From Streptomyces sp. NBC_00683 (GTDB lineage: Bacteria; Actinomycetota; Actinomycetes; Streptomycetales; Streptomycetaceae): a DNA stretch of 64,000 nt. The notes beneath the pieces were generated by a model, which was not told the origin of the DNA, made no database searches, and saw only the letters and a list, made by a program, of their open reading frames with translations. The position numbers and the translations under genes are program-made. Positions 1 through 11,955 of this stretch are shown here, in pieces. Where the stretch lies: NCBI RefSeq assembly GCF_036226745.1, contig NZ_CP109013.1, positions 4,278,001 through 4,342,000 of the forward strand, written 5' to 3'. Position 1 is the stretch's first letter, and each line of letters begins with the position of its first letter.

Positions 1-1345
1 CCCCCGCGTCCCGCAGCGCCGCCGTGACCGCGTCGTCGTCCGCGTCCGGACGCGCCAGCCGTACGTTCTCCGCGATCGTTCCGGCGAAGAGATGAGGACG
101 CTGCGGGACCCACGCGATCTGCTCGCGCCAGCGTTCGGGGGAGAGGTCGGACAGGTCGGTCCCGCCGACCCGTACCCGCCCCTCGTCGGGCACGGCGAAC
201 CCCAGCACCACGTTCAGGAGCGTGGACTTGCCCACCCCGCTGGGGCCGACCAGGGCGACGGTCTCCCCCTGCTCCACCACCAGGGACACGGCATCCAGCG
301 AGGGTTCGGCACGGCCCCGGTGCCGGACCGTCACATGCTCCAGTTCCAGCCGCAACGAGGGCGGAACATCCTGGGCGCCCACGGGCCGGGGTTCGGTCTC
401 CAGCACCGCGAAGATCTCCTCGGCGGCCGAGAGCCCTTCTGCTGCGGCGTGGTACTGAGCACCCACCTGCCGGATCGGCAGGAAGGCCTCGGGCGCCAGG
501 ATGAGGACCACCAGGCCGGTGTAGAGGTCGAGTTCCCCGTGGACGAGGCGCATCCCGACCGTCACGGCGACCAGCGCCACGGAGAGCGTCGCCAGCAGCT
601 CCAGCGCGAACGAAGACAGGAAGGCGATCCGCAGCGTCTTCAGCGTGGCCATGCGGTACTGCGAGGTGATGGTGCGAATCGACTCGGCCTGCGCCTTGGC
701 GCGGCCGAAGACCTTCAGCGTCGGCAGCCCCGCGACGACATCGAGGAAGTGCCCGGACAGCCGCGACAGCAGCCGCCACTGACGGTCCATGCGGGACTGG
801 GTGGCCCAGCCGATGAGGATCATGAAGAGGGGGATGAGTGGCAGTGTCACCACGATGATCGCGGCCGAGACCCAGTCCTCCGTGACGATCCGGGCCAGAA
901 CCGCCACCGGAACCACGACCGCGAGTCCCAGCTGCGGGAGATAGCGCGAGAAGTAGTCGTCGAGCGCGTCGACACCCCGGGTGGCGAGAGCCACCAGCGA
1001 ACCGGTGCGCTGTCCGCTCAGCCAGTCCGGACCCAGGGCTGCCGCCCGCTCCATGAGCCTGCCGCGCAGTTCGGACTTGACCGCGGCGCTCGCCCGGTAC
1101 TCGGCCAGCTCGGTCAGCCAGGCCACCAGCGCCCGGCCCAGCGCGACCGCGGCGAGCAGCAGCAGTGGTGTGCGGAGTCCGGAAACGGTCAGCCCGTCCT
1201 CGAATCCGCCCACCACCACTTCGGCGACAAGCATGGCCTGGGCGATCACCAGGGCTGCGCCGACCAGTCCGAGTGCCACCACGGCCGCCAGGAACAGACG
1301 GGTGGCGCGGGCGTACCGAAGCAGACGCGGATCGATCGGTTTCAC
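1..1345 (-). CDS. cydD: CydD/CydC-type thiol-reductant ABC exporter, N-terminal part (cut by window edge)
   Basis: ABC transporter half (or first half of a fused CydDC) that exports cysteine/glutathione-type thiols and is needed to assemble cytochrome bd. About 448 residues are visible. The first ~320 form a six-helix membrane domain; the nucleotide-binding domain then begins, with Walker [10 protein letters not shown] near residue 365 and the Q-loop motif QRPHLFAG near 415. The gene runs off the left edge, so whether it continues as a CydCD fusion cannot be seen. The GTG start at 1345 is chosen because GGGGAG lies nine bases upstream; that GTG is the central GTG of a parS palindrome, so the protein begins MKPID. 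It follows cydB after 113 bp and is presumably part of the Rex-controlled cyd operon. Confidence 0.9.
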   Translation of the reverse strand, partial: MKPIDPRLLRYARATRLFLAAVVALGLVGAALVIAQAMLVAEVVVGGFEDGLTVSGLRTPLLLLAAVALGRALVAWLTELAEYRASAAVKSELRGRLMERAAALGPDWLSGQRTGSLVALATRGVDALDDYFSRYLPQLGLAVVVPVAVLARIVTEDWVSAAIIVVTLPLIPLFMILIGWATQSRMDRQWRLLSRLSGHFLDVVAGLPTLKVFGRAKAQAESIRTITSQYRMATLKTLRIAFLSSFALELLATLSVALVAVTVGMRLVHGELDLYTGLVVLILAPEAFLPIRQVGAQYHAAAEGLSAAEEIFAVLETEPRPVGAQDVPPSLRLELEHVTVRHRGRAEPSLDAVSLVVEQGETVALVGPSGVGKSTLLNVVLGFAVPDEGRVRVGGTDLSDLSPERWREQIAWVPQRPHLFAGTIAENVRLARPDADDDAVTAALRDAG

Positions 1346-1352
1346 GTGAAAC
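1339..1352. other. parS: parS centromere site 1
   Basis: Perfect 14-bp palindrome GTTTCACGTGAAAC, the ParB-binding site of Streptomyces. It overlaps the GTG start codon and Shine-Dalgarno spacer of the cydD gene, so ParB bound here would cover the ribosome-loading region in DNA. It is the leftmost and most isolated of ten copies in the window. Confidence 0.95.
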
Positions 1353-1458
1353 AGCTCCCCAGTGAGCTCATGCCAGTCGTTCGACGCAGCACCTGTTGAC
1401 GCAGCGTCTGTGCCTTTCGGCAGTCGGCAGTCGGCTTCGGCCTGCCACCTGCCGCCCG

Positions 1459-2460
1459 TCAGTGCGGATCGGCGATGTGCTGCGTGCCGATGCGCTTGCG
1501 GAACACCCAGTACGTCCAGCCCTGGTACAGCAGCACCACCGGAGTCGCGACCGCGGCACACCAGGTCATGATCTTGAGCGTGTACGGGGACGAAGAGGCG
1601 TTGGTCACCGTCAGGTTCCAGGCGTCGTTCAGCGAGGACGGCATGACGTTCGGGAAGAGCGTCAGGAAGAGCATGGTGACGGCGGCCGCGATGGTCAGTC
1701 CCGAGAGCGCGAACGACCAGCCCTCCCGTCCCCTCGCGATGGCCCCGATCGCGCCGGTCAGTGAAACCGCGGCGACAATCAGCGCCCCCAGGCTCCAGCT
1801 GTCGCCGTTGTCCGCCTGGGTCCAGATGAGGAAGCCCAGGGCGAGTACCGCGGCAGCCGGACCGAGTCCGAGCGCCAGCTTGCGCGCCCGCTCCCGGATG
1901 TCCCCGACGGTCTTCAGCGCGGCGAACACGGCGCCGTGGAAGGTGAAGAGGAACAGCGTGACCAGCCCGCCGAGGATCGCGTAAGGGTTGAGCAGGTCCC
2001 AGAAGTTACCGACGTACTCCATGTCGGCGTCGATCTTCACGCCCCGGACGATGTTCCCGAAGGCCACACCCCAGAGCACCGACGGGATCAGGGAGGTCCA
2101 GAAGATCGCGTGCTCCCAGTTGGTCTGCCACCGTTCCTCCGGCCGCTTCGCCCGGTACTCGAAGGCCACGCCGCGCACGATCAGGCAGACCAGGATGATC
2201 AGCAGCGGCAGGTAGAAGCCGGAGAACAGCGTGGCGTACCACTCGGGAAAGGCGGCGAAGGTCGCGCCGCCCGCACTGAGCAGCCACACCTCGTTCCCGT
2301 CCCAGACGGGCCCGATCGTGTTGATCAGTACGCGCCGTTCCTTGCGGTCACGGGCGAGCAGCTTGGTCAGTACGCCGATTCCGAAGTCGAATCCCTCCAG
2401 GAAGAAGTACCCCGTCCAGAGGACGGCGATGAGCACGAACCAGACGTCGTGGAGTTCCAT
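1459..2460 (-). CDS. cydB: Cytochrome bd oxidase subunit II
   Basis: Membrane subunit of the high-affinity quinol oxidase cytochrome bd, partner of CydA. It is 333 residues, the usual CydB size, and strongly hydrophobic with eight or nine predicted helices. The N-terminus (MELHDVWF...[11 protein letters not shown]) carries the family signature GYFxLEGFDFG, followed by [11 protein letters not shown] near residue 50. It starts 18 bp after the cydA stop, so the two are co-transcribed and probably translationally linked. Expression should follow the Rex operator upstream of cydA. Confidence 0.97.
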   Translation of the reverse strand: MELHDVWFVLIAVLWTGYFFLEGFDFGIGVLTKLLARDRKERRVLINTIGPVWDGNEVWLLSAGGATFAAFPEWYATLFSGFYLPLLIILVCLIVRGVAFEYRAKRPEERWQTNWEHAIFWTSLIPSVLWGVAFGNIVRGVKIDADMEYVGNFWDLLNPYAILGGLVTLFLFTFHGAVFAALKTVGDIRERARKLALGLGPAAAVLALGFLIWTQADNGDSWSLGALIVAAVSLTGAIGAIARGREGWSFALSGLTIAAAVTMLFLTLFPNVMPSSLNDAWNLTVTNASSSPYTLKIMTWCAAVATPVVLLYQGWTYWVFRKRIGTQHIADPH

Positions 2461-2478
2461 CTCTCAGCTCCGCTGCTC

Positions 2479-3987
2479 TCAGTAGGAGAAGGCCATGGGC
2501 CTGTCGGCGTCCTGGTCATGGCCGCCGATCCTGGTGGGCGGATTGAGGTCGGCCTCCGTGAGCTCCGGCGGTCCGGCCTTGACGTACTTCAGGAGGAGCC
2601 TGACCTCGATCACGGCGAGCACCGCGTAGAGCGCCGTGAAGACGATCATCGAGGTGAGCACCTCCCCCTGCGAGACACCGGGGGAGACCGCGTCACGGGT
2701 CTGGAACACGCCGTACACCACCCACGGCTGGCGGCCCATCTCCGTGAAGATCCAGCCCCAGGAGTTGGCGATCAGCGGGAAGAGCATGGTCCACAGGGCG
2801 ACGACCCAGTAGAGCCGGGTGAGCTTCGGGCTCAGTGCCTTGTTCTTGAAGAGCACCAGATGCGGCACCTCGTCCTCACCGGTCCGCAGGGCCGGCGGCA
2901 GCATGAACCTCTTCCGCGTCAGCCACAGCCCCAGCAGTCCGAGCCCGAAGGACGCCATGCCGAAGCCGATCATCCAGCGGAAGCTCCAGAAGGCCACGGG
3001 GATGTTCGGCCGGTAGTCACCGGGCCCGAACTTCTCCTGCTCCGCCTTGTTGATGTCGTTGATGCCGGGGACGTACGAGGTGAAACTGTCGTCCGCGAGG
3101 AAGGACAGTATTCCGGGGATCGAGACCTCTACGGTGTTGTGCCCCTTGGCGACGTCGCCCACCGCGAAGAGCGAGAAGGGCGCGCCGTGCTCCCCCTCCC
3201 ACAGGGCTTCCGCCGCGGCCATCTTCATCGGCTGCTGCTTGAACATCACCTTGCCGAGCAGGTCACCGCTGACCGCGGTGAGCAGGCCGGCGACCACGAC
3301 CGTGACCAGTCCGAGGCGCAGCGATGTCCGCATCACCCGGATGTGCTTCTTGCGCGCGAGGTGGAAGGCGGAGATGCCGACCATGAACGCGCCGCCGACG
3401 AGGAACGCCGCCGTGATGGTGTGGAAGAACTGGGTGAGCGCGGTGTTCTGGGTGAGCACGTGCCAGAAGTCCGTGAGCTCGGCACGGCCCCGTTCCTCGT
3501 TGATCCGGTAGCCGACCGGGTGCTGCATCCAGGAGTTGGCCGCCAGGATGAAGAACGTCGAGAGGATCGTTCCGATGGAGACCATCCAGATGCAGGCGAG
3601 ATGGATCTTCTTCGGCAGTTTGTCCCAGCCGAAGATCCACAGCCCGATGAAGGTGGACTCGAAGAAGAACGCGATCAGCGCCTCGAAGGCGAGCGGCGCA
3701 CCGAAGACGTCACCGACGAACCGCGAGTAGTCGGACCAGTTCATGCCGAACTGGAATTCCTGGACGATGCCCGTGACCACACCCATGGCGATGTTGATCA
3801 GGAAGAGCTTGCCCCAGAACTTCGTGGCCCTGAGGTACTTCTCGTTGTCCGTGCGCACCCAGGCGGTCTGCAGGCCGGCCGTGAGGGCGGCGAGGGAGAT
3901 CGTCAGTGGGACGAACAGGAAGTGGTAGACGGTGGTGATGCCGAACTGCCATCGCGCCAGAGTCTCTGGCGCCAGAGCTAGGTTCAC
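2479..3987 (-). CDS. cydA: Cytochrome bd oxidase subunit I
   Basis: Catalytic subunit of the cytochrome bd quinol oxidase, which reduces oxygen to water at low oxygen without pumping protons. The 502-residue protein has the axial heme ligands at expected places: His22 (YHFLFVPLT), His189 (FFHT) and Met339 (FRWMIG). Glu102 and Glu110 line the proton path, and GRQPW occurs near residue 395. The Q-loop is short, as usual in Gram-positives. GTG start at 3987 is preceded by AAGGAG at good spacing. First gene of cydA-cydB-cydD. A Rex operator lies 84 bp upstream, which fits induction when the NADH/NAD+ ratio rises during oxygen limitation. Confidence 0.98.
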   Translation of the reverse strand: MNLALAPETLARWQFGITTVYHFLFVPLTISLAALTAGLQTAWVRTDNEKYLRATKFWGKLFLINIAMGVVTGIVQEFQFGMNWSDYSRFVGDVFGAPLAFEALIAFFFESTFIGLWIFGWDKLPKKIHLACIWMVSIGTILSTFFILAANSWMQHPVGYRINEERGRAELTDFWHVLTQNTALTQFFHTITAAFLVGGAFMVGISAFHLARKKHIRVMRTSLRLGLVTVVVAGLLTAVSGDLLGKVMFKQQPMKMAAAEALWEGEHGAPFSLFAVGDVAKGHNTVEVSIPGILSFLADDSFTSYVPGINDINKAEQEKFGPGDYRPNIPVAFWSFRWMIGFGMASFGLGLLGLWLTRKRFMLPPALRTGEDEVPHLVLFKNKALSPKLTRLYWVVALWTMLFPLIANSWGWIFTEMGRQPWVVYGVFQTRDAVSPGVSQGEVLTSMIVFTALYAVLAVIEVRLLLKYVKAGPPELTEADLNPPTRIGGHDQDADRPMAFSY

Positions 3988-4070
3988 GCCCTTTTCTCCT
4001 TACGTCGCCGTGATCACAGCCGCAGCTTGCCCCACCAATCCCACCGATCACGGGATGAAACGGGGCGCGC

Positions 4071-4088
4071 TTGTGAACGCGTTCACAT
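4071..4088. promoter_or_regulatory. Rex operator (ROP) of the cyd operon
   Basis: TTGTGAACGCGTTCACAT matches the published Streptomyces Rex operator TTGTGAACGCGTTCACAA at 17 of 18 bases. It lies 84-101 bp upstream of the cydA start. In S. coelicolor the redox repressor Rex controls the cyd operon through such a site; this is the conserved equivalent. It extends rightward into TTCACAAGCAATTAT, an additional imperfect half site. Confidence 0.93.
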
Positions 4089-4209
4089 TCACAAGCAATT
4101 ATGGCGCACACATCTTCGAAGCCATCGCGCGGGGGGTGCTTTCCGGCCGACCGGACCGAGCCACCGATACCGGACACCGCGTCCATGCCCGTCCGGGCGC
4201 TCAGCACAG

Positions 4210-4244
4210 TGGCCCCGGACCTCGTCGAACGAGGTCCGGGGCCA
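4210..4244 (-). terminator. Intrinsic terminator after hisC-type gene
   Basis: Perfect 15-bp inverted repeat (TGGCCCCGGACCTCG, 5-base loop, and complement) located 29 bp past the stop of the aminotransferase gene. No U-run follows, which is normal for Streptomyces terminators. It also insulates the cyd promoter region. Confidence 0.85.
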
Positions 4245-4272
4245 CCGGCACGCAGGCGGTCGAGCCGCCCTC

Positions 4273-5352
4273 CTACTGCTCCTTGTGGAACGACTCCGCC
4301 ACCTTCAGGAACACGTCGTTGGCCTCGGTCTCACCGATCGTGACCCGCACACCCTCACCCGCGAACGGCCTGACCATCACACCCGCCCGCTCGCACACCG
4401 CGGCGAATTCGAGCGTACGGTCCCCGAGCCGGAGCCAGACGAAGTTGGCCTGGGACTCGGGCACGGTCCAGCCCTGCTTCACCAGGCCCTCGTACACCCG
4501 GGTGCGCTCGCCGACCAGCGACCCGACCCGGCCCAGCAGTTCGTCCTCCGCCCGCAGCGAGGCCACCGCGGCGTCCTGGGCGACCTGGCTCACACCGAAG
4601 GGGACAGCGGTCTTGCGCAGGGCGGCAGCCACCGGCTCGTGCGCCACCGCGAAGCCGACCCGCAGACCCGCCAGGCCGTAGGCCTTGGAGAAGGTCCGCA
4701 GCACCGCCACATTGGGCCTGTCCCGGTAGATCTCGATGCCGTCCGGCACGTCGGCGTCCCGGATGAACTCCTTGTACGCCTCGTCGAGCACCACCAGCAC
4801 ATCGCCCGGCACCCGGTCCAGGAAGCGCTCCAGCTCCGCCCTGCGCACCACGGTGCCGGTCGGATTGTTCGGGTTGCAGACGAAGATCATCCGGGTGCGG
4901 TCGGTGATCGCCCCCGCCATCGCGTCGAGATCGTGCACCTCGCCGTCGGTGAGCGGCACCTTGACCGAGGTCGCACCGCTGACCTGGGTGATGATCGGAT
5001 AGGCCTCGAAGGAACGCCACGCGTAGATGACCTCGTCACCCGGGCCGGAAGTGGCCTGGAGCAACTGCTGGGCCACTCCGACCGAGCCGGTACCGGTGGC
5101 CAGATGGGAGACCGGCACACCGAACCGGTCGGCCAGCTCGTTCATCAGGCCGGTGCAGGCCATGTCCGGGTACCGGTTGAAGTTCGCGGCGGCGCCGAGT
5201 GCGGACTCCATGACCCCCGGCAGCGGCGGATACGGGTTCTCGTTGGAGGACAGCTTGAAAGCAACCGGTCCGTCGGCAGCCGCCGGCTTGCCCGGCACAT
5301 AGGCAGGCACACCATCCAGCTCGGCACGCAGCTTGGGGCTCGTCTCGCTCAC
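4273..5352 (-). CDS. hisC: Histidinol-phosphate-type aminotransferase
   Basis: PLP-dependent class I/II aminotransferase of the HisC branch; such enzymes transaminate histidinol phosphate and often phenylalanine. The 359-residue form has SSNENPY near residue 35, the PNNPTG loop near 160, the DEAYKEF aspartate near 190 and the Schiff-base lysine Lys223 in FSKAYGLAG. The GTG at 5352 is chosen because GAGGAGG lies eight bases upstream; a longer start at 5385 lacks a ribosome site. It stands alone, away from other his genes, so it is probably a second HisC/aromatic aminotransferase rather than the main histidine enzyme. That substrate assignment is inference. Confidence 0.88.
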   Translation of the reverse strand: MSETSPKLRAELDGVPAYVPGKPAAADGPVAFKLSSNENPYPPLPGVMESALGAAANFNRYPDMACTGLMNELADRFGVPVSHLATGTGSVGVAQQLLQATSGPGDEVIYAWRSFEAYPIITQVSGATSVKVPLTDGEVHDLDAMAGAITDRTRMIFVCNPNNPTGTVVRRAELERFLDRVPGDVLVVLDEAYKEFIRDADVPDGIEIYRDRPNVAVLRTFSKAYGLAGLRVGFAVAHEPVAAALRKTAVPFGVSQVAQDAAVASLRAEDELLGRVGSLVGERTRVYEGLVKQGWTVPESQANFVWLRLGDRTLEFAAVCERAGVMVRPFAGEGVRVTIGETEANDVFLKVAESFHKEQ

Positions 5353-5755
5353 CGCAGGTCCTCCTCGACCATCCGTACACATCAATACTGCTCACCTTAA
5401 GAGGATTCGACGTCCCTGCGAATGGCCTGACCGGAGAATCGTCCGCTGTGCCGGAAAGGACCGTTAATGCCCGACGGAACGACGAGCCCTCCGGGGGGAG
5501 CGCCGCGCCCCATGGCGCGCGCCGGTGGCTCACTCCGTAGCGCGCATCACTCGAACAGGTGAGTTGAGACCTCTTCGAGACATGAACCAATTAGCAGGCC
5601 TATGTACACCGACACATGACACATTGGCCTCCAACCTGCCAACACCCTTGATTTACAAGGCATTTAATGCCTCATGATCATGCAGAAACGTGCCTGTCAA
5701 CGTACGCATATGCGACCGGCCCAACCCACCGCCGGAGCCCTACTATCGGCTCGCC
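5353..5755. other. Divergent intergenic region between hisC and LacI-family gene
   Basis: About 400 bp with no convincing gene. It should hold promoters for both flanking genes. The right part is locally AT-rich and contains the perfect 15-bp palindrome AGGCATTTAATGCCT at 5658-5672 followed by CATGATCATG, possible operator elements. A TACTAT hexamer at 5741-5746 could be the -10 of the regulator gene. Confidence 0.5.
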
Positions 5756-6868
5756 ATGACAGCAGCAGGGAAGCACCAGGTGAGCCGGACAGAGACGCCC
5801 CGGCGCAGCGGCCGACAGGGACGGGCGGGGATCCGGGATGTAGCCGCCGCGGCCGGAGTCTCCATCACGACCGTCTCCGACGCGCTCAACGGCAAGGGCA
5901 GGCTCCCGGACGCCACCCGCCGACATGTCCGCGAGGTCGCCGAGCGGCTGGGCTACCGCCCGTCCGCCGCGGCCCGCACCCTCCGTACCGGCAGGTCGGG
6001 GCTCATCGGCCTCACCGTGACCACGTACGGGGACGAACCCTTCACCTTCACCGAGTTCGCCTACTTCGCGGAGATGGCCAGAGCCGCCACATCGGCGGCG
6101 CTCGCCCGCGGCTACGCCCTGGTCATCCTCCCCGCCACCTCGCGCCACGACGTCTGGTCGAACGTCGCCCTGGACGGCACCGTCGTCATCGACCCCTCCG
6201 ACCAGGACCCGGTGGTCACCGAACTCGTGCGGCAGGGCCTGCCTGTCGTGTCGGACGGACGGCCGGCCGGCACGCTGCCGGTCACCGCCTGGGTCGACAA
6301 CGATCACCGGGCAGCCGTACTCGACCTCCTCGACCACCTGGCCGCCGCCGGAGCCCGCCGCATCGGGCTTCTGACCGGCACGACCACCGACACCTACACC
6401 AGCCTCTCGACCACCGCCTACCTCCACTGGTGCGAGCGGGTGGGCCAGGACCCGGTCTACGAGTCCTATCCGGCCCACGACCCCTGTGCGGGCGCCGTGG
6501 CGGCAGACCGGCTCCTCGCCCGCCCGGACCGGCCCGACGCCGTCTACGGCCTCTTCGACCCCAATGGGACCGATCTGCTCGCCGCCGCCCGCCGCTACGG
6601 CCTGCGGGTCCCCGAGGACCTGCTGGTGGTCTGCTGCAGCGAGTCCACCGTGTACGCGGCGACCGATCCCCCCATCACGACGCTCTCGCTGAAGCCGCGG
6701 AGAATCGGCACGGCTGTCGTCCAGCTCCTCATCGACGCCATCGAGGGCGTCGAGCACGACGGACCGCTGGAGCAGGTGATACCGACGGAACTGATCGTCC
6801 GGACGTCCTCGCAGCGGCGTCCGCCGCGCACCACGGTCAGCCCGCCGCGCTCCCCCGCCGGGGACTGA
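5756..6868 (+). CDS. LacI-family transcriptional regulator
   Basis: DNA-binding repressor of the LacI/GalR family. An N-terminal helix-turn-helix (IRDVAAAAGVSITTVSDALNGKG, about residues 26-48) is followed by the hinge (YRPSAAARTLRTGR) and a periplasmic-binding-protein-like effector domain to residue ~360. The ATG at 5756 is ten bases after a TACTAT -10-like box, suggesting a leaderless message; an in-frame GTG at 5780 with AGGGAAG upstream is an alternative. No sugar operon adjoins it, so the ligand is unknown. The hisC-type gene is divergent; the next gene downstream is a phosphoesterase. Confidence 0.9.
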   Translation: MTAAGKHQVSRTETPRRSGRQGRAGIRDVAAAAGVSITTVSDALNGKGRLPDATRRHVREVAERLGYRPSAAARTLRTGRSGLIGLTVTTYGDEPFTFTEFAYFAEMARAATSAALARGYALVILPATSRHDVWSNVALDGTVVIDPSDQDPVVTELVRQGLPVVSDGRPAGTLPVTAWVDNDHRAAVLDLLDHLAAAGARRIGLLTGTTTDTYTSLSTTAYLHWCERVGQDPVYESYPAHDPCAGAVAADRLLARPDRPDAVYGLFDPNGTDLLAAARRYGLRVPEDLLVVCCSESTVYAATDPPITTLSLKPRRIGTAVVQLLIDAIEGVEHDGPLEQVIPTELIVRTSSQRRPPRTTVSPPRSPAGD

Positions 6869-7042
6869 TCGGATTAATCCGGACCAAACGGTCGGTGAAC
6901 CATGCGTGCACTCGGATTCACCACCCCTGGTGCGTCCCAGAGCACGATCCGCATTCCTATGATGGGCGCACGACACCGCGGACCACCTCTACCAGGCAGG
7001 GCCCGTCAGGTGTACGGCGGCGCGACGGTGGTGGAGGGGTCG

Positions 7043-8098
7043 ATGACTCAGGGGGCCGGTCAGGAACCCGTGGTGCGGACAGCGACGTTGCGTGACTTCC
7101 GCGTACCGCCGTATGCGCAGGCGCCGATGCCTTCGCCGTTGCCGCATCCCGGCAACGCCGTCATCGGCGACGAGCCGGAGGGGTACACCCCCACGGCGCG
7201 CGATCTTCCCGTGATCAACCGCGGCGACACCGTCCAGGTGCAGGCCGTTCCCCAGCCCCGGCCGGCCTCCGGCACGGGACGGGGGCCCCTCTACGTCGTC
7301 GGCGACGTCCACGGCTACCTGGACGAGCTCCTTGCCGCCCTCGGCCGGCAGGGCCTCATCGACTCCGAGGGCCGGTGGTCCGCCGGCAACGCCAGACTGT
7401 GGTTCCTCGGCGACTTCACCGACCGGGGCCCGGACGGTATCGGCGTGATCGATCTCGTCATGCGGCTCTCGGCCGAGGCCGCGGCGGCCGGCGGGTACTG
7501 CAAGGCCCTCATGGGCAATCACGAACTGCTGCTCCTCGGTGCCAAGAGGTTCGGCGACACCCCGGTGAACTCCGGTGCGGGTACCGCGACCTTCCAGGCG
7601 GCCTGGCTGCTCAACGGCGGCCAGAAGACCGACATGGAGCGGCTCCAGGACGTCCATCTGCAGTGGATGGCCCGGCTCGACGCGGTCGTCGAGGAGGACG
7701 GGCACCTGCTGATGCACTCCGACACGACGGCCTACCTCGACTACGGCTCCACCATCGAGGACGTCAACGACACGGTGCACGCCATTCTCACGCGCAACGA
7801 CGCCGATGAGTGCTGGGACCTCTTCCGCAAGCTCACCAAGCGGTTCGCCTTCCGCGACGAGGGCGGCTCGCAGGCCGTTCGCGAGCTGATGTCGACGTAC
7901 GGCGGACAGCGCGTCGTGCATGGTCACAGCCCCATCCCGTACCTGCTCGGCGAGGTCGGATCCGAGGACGGCGAAGACAGCGCCCGCCCCGTGGTGGACG
8001 GTCCGCACGTGTACGCGGACGGGCTTGCCATCGCCATGGACGGCGGAGTGACCATGGCCGGAAAGCTACTGGTTGTCCAACTTCCCCTGAATGACTGA
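7043..8098 (+). CDS. PPP-family metallophosphoesterase
   Basis: Calcineurin-like phosphoesterase of the serine/threonine-phosphatase/ApaH fold, 351 residues. The metal-binding signature is complete: GDVHG (residues 87-91), GDFTDRG (about 123-129), GNHE (158-161) and VHGHSP (about 295). The first 80 residues are proline-rich and probably disordered. The ATG at 7043 is chosen because GGAGGGG precedes it; upstream in-frame ATGs lack a ribosome site. The substrate (phosphoprotein or nucleotide) cannot be told from sequence. Confidence 0.88.
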   Translation: MTQGAGQEPVVRTATLRDFRVPPYAQAPMPSPLPHPGNAVIGDEPEGYTPTARDLPVINRGDTVQVQAVPQPRPASGTGRGPLYVVGDVHGYLDELLAALGRQGLIDSEGRWSAGNARLWFLGDFTDRGPDGIGVIDLVMRLSAEAAAAGGYCKALMGNHELLLLGAKRFGDTPVNSGAGTATFQAAWLLNGGQKTDMERLQDVHLQWMARLDAVVEEDGHLLMHSDTTAYLDYGSTIEDVNDTVHAILTRNDADECWDLFRKLTKRFAFRDEGGSQAVRELMSTYGGQRVVHGHSPIPYLLGEVGSEDGEDSARPVVDGPHVYADGLAIAMDGGVTMAGKLLVVQLPLND

Positions 8099-8280
8099 CG
8101 GCTGTCGGGGAAGACGCACCCACGACCTGACAACGCCGACGACTGGGCCTATTTCCGGAAACCCCCTGTCAACCCGTGCCGTGGTCGCTCTACCATCGGC
8201 GTATCAGTAGCAGGCTCTCCTCCGTTTCCGCCCGATTGCCCTGCCCAGGCGGTCGATCAGGCCCTACGGAGCATCGGGGG

Positions 8281-9117
8281 ATGCACATGAAAAGCGCTCC
8301 GCACCTGCTGGCCGAGGACCGACCCGAGTACGAGCGGATCCTTGCCGACTCTCTGCGCCACGCTCACGAACGCCCGGATCTGGACGGTGTGGGGGACCGG
8401 CTCAACGCGGAACAACTGCGGACGATGGCGCTGAACGCCACCGCTCTGATCACCGCAGCCGCCGCGACCGAGTACGACCACTACGTGAAGGTCCGCGGCG
8501 AACTGCGAGGACCGGCCGACGCGTCGGGCCCCGAATCCGCCCTCGGGTCAGCCCTCGGACCGGCCCCGGACGAAACAGACGGGGCCGGCGCGGGAACCCT
8601 TGCCGTCATCGCCGCGCTGGCCCCTGTGCTCGCCGGCTCCGCCGCCCTCATATTCCTGCTGGTCGGCTATCTCCTGAAGGCGGTCAGCCCGTCCTTGGCG
8701 TTCGGCGGCACTCTGGTCGCCGCCGGATGGTTCTTCGCGGCGGTCGCCGCCGCGGCCATCCTGGTCGCCGCGGTCGGGCTCCTCCTCACCGCACTGCGGA
8801 ACGGAGCCACCGCGCTGCCGGCGATGGACGACGAGCAGGAGTTGCCCGAGGACGTGGCACGCGCCAGGGAAGCCTGGCGCCACGCACTGCTGGAGCGCGG
8901 CATCCTGCCCTTCCTGCGGGACGCCCTGGCCGACCCGACCGCGGGGCCTGCCTCACGGACCCCACACCGCTCGGCGAACCGCATCCCGAAGATCGGCTAC
9001 AGCAGACCGGACTTCTCCGGCCCGCAGGACGGCCCCTCGGCCGGACCGCGTCCGTCGTTCACCAGCCCCGACTTCACCAGTCCCGACTTCGGCGGCCCCG
9101 AGCACCAGCCCGAGTGA
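8281..9117 (+). CDS. Membrane protein of unknown function
   Basis: 278-residue protein not assigned to a functional family. An N-terminal cytoplasmic-looking region (1-100) precedes two long hydrophobic helices (about 104-133 and 139-171). A further helical segment and a C-terminal Pro/Ser/Gly tail follow, with repeated S-P-D-F units near the end. The ATG at 8281 follows GGAG by nine bases; ATG 8287 is equally possible with the GGGGG immediately before. Stands alone and converges on the DUF805 gene across a strong hairpin. Confidence 0.8.
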   Translation: MHMKSAPHLLAEDRPEYERILADSLRHAHERPDLDGVGDRLNAEQLRTMALNATALITAAAATEYDHYVKVRGELRGPADASGPESALGSALGPAPDETDGAGAGTLAVIAALAPVLAGSAALIFLLVGYLLKAVSPSLAFGGTLVAAGWFFAAVAAAAILVAAVGLLLTALRNGATALPAMDDEQELPEDVARAREAWRHALLERGILPFLRDALADPTAGPASRTPHRSANRIPKIGYSRPDFSGPQDGPSAGPRPSFTSPDFTSPDFGGPEHQPE

Positions 9118-9170
9118 TCCCGGTCGCGATCCGGCACCACGGTGGCCCTTTCGCGTTTCCGGCACGGCGA

Positions 9171-9202
9171 AGGCCGGGGCAGCTCGCTGCTGCACCCGGC
9201 CT
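9171..9202. terminator. Bidirectional terminator hairpin
   Basis: Stem AGGCCGGG-GCAGC with complementary GCTGC-CCCGGCCT around a 5-base loop (one bulged A), between the stop of the rightward membrane-protein gene (9117) and the stop of the leftward DUF805 gene (9250). Confidence 0.8.
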
Positions 9203-9249
9203 CCGCGTTGTTCTGTGCGCGGTGCTCCGACCCGGTCGGAGCGCCCCCG

Positions 9250-9606
9250 TCAGACTCCCTGGGGAGCCAGCTTGGGGTTCGCGCCGTACTCGTTGGCCTC
9301 GTGCGCGCCCTCGGAGCACATGAAGACGAGCAGGATGATGCCGCCCACGAGCGGGACGAACGAGATCAGGAACCACCAGCCCGAACGGCCCGTGTCGTGC
9401 AGCCGGCGGACGACGACGGCGAGCGAGGGGATGATCACAGCGAGGATGTAGATGATGTACGGGATCTGGGTGTCGATGGCAGCACCGATACCGAGCAGGA
9501 CCCCGGCGATGATGACGTTGAAGAGCGCGAACATCCAGTACTCCTTGCGGCGCGCACGACCGCTGAAGCCCGCGTAGTTCTTGAGTACGTTCAGGTACCA
9601 GCTCAC
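9250..9606 (-). CDS. DUF805 family membrane protein
   Basis: 118-residue integral membrane protein with three or four helices and the DUF805 hallmark RLHDTGRSGWW around residues 67-77, preceded by GRARRKEYWMF near the N-terminus. The biochemical role of DUF805 is unknown. The start ATG at 9606 is preceded by GGGAGGG. Single gene, terminated by the hairpin at 9171-9202. Confidence 0.9.
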   Translation of the reverse strand: MSWYLNVLKNYAGFSGRARRKEYWMFALFNVIIAGVLLGIGAAIDTQIPYIIYILAVIIPSLAVVVRRLHDTGRSGWWFLISFVPLVGGIILLVFMCSEGAHEANEYGANPKLAPQGV

Positions 9607-9925
9607 TGTGTTTCCCTCCCCTGGCGCCCCCGGTCGGGGCGCACACCTTTTCGGCCAAGCACAGCGGAAGGTAAGGCACAGATAAGGAAGCGGTCAAGCC
9701 AGGACATGTCCCTGCCGAAACGTACATAGACCTGCCACGTTTCCGTGTCCCTTCCGTCGCCGAACTGCCTCTGTAATCAGGCGATCGGAGGACTCATCAC
9801 GTGAAACCAGCTATTGCTCATACTCTTCGGGTTCAATGCGGACAATCTGATGAACAGCCAGGCGGCGCCGCCCCGGGCACGCAACACCCAGGACAGCGCC
9901 GTGACTTCCGGCGATTCCGCCGCCG
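9607..9925. other. Intergenic region between thiC and DUF805 gene
   Basis: About 320 bp without a convincing gene. It holds the DUF805 promoter and the thiC 3' flank; no strong hairpin was found after thiC. A degenerate parS-like sequence TCATCACGTGAAAC (three mismatches) lies at 9794-9807. A GTG at 9801 has GGAGG upstream, but its frame runs antisense into thiC and looks non-coding. Confidence 0.4.
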
Positions 9926-11875
<1,950 letters not shown>

Positions 11876-11955
11876 TGTGCAAATGTGCCTCCACGCTAGC
11901 CTCCCTCCTGGCGTGCTGGCCAGAGGGCCTCTCCCGTTCTTGGGATGATCTCCCG

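Noticed and set aside
92..1399. 435-codon rightward open frame opposite the cydD gene
   Set aside because: Its translation has no family features (Gln/His/Arg-rich), while the opposite strand encodes a clear ABC transporter; a GC-bias shadow.
1936..3981. 681-codon rightward open frame opposite cydA/cydB
   Set aside because: Antisense to two well-conserved genes; composition dominated by Glu/Arg/Gly typical of antisense frames in GC-rich DNA.
9794..9807. Possible eleventh parS (TCATCACGTGAAAC)
   Set aside because: Three mismatches confined to one arm; unlikely to be a strong ParB site.
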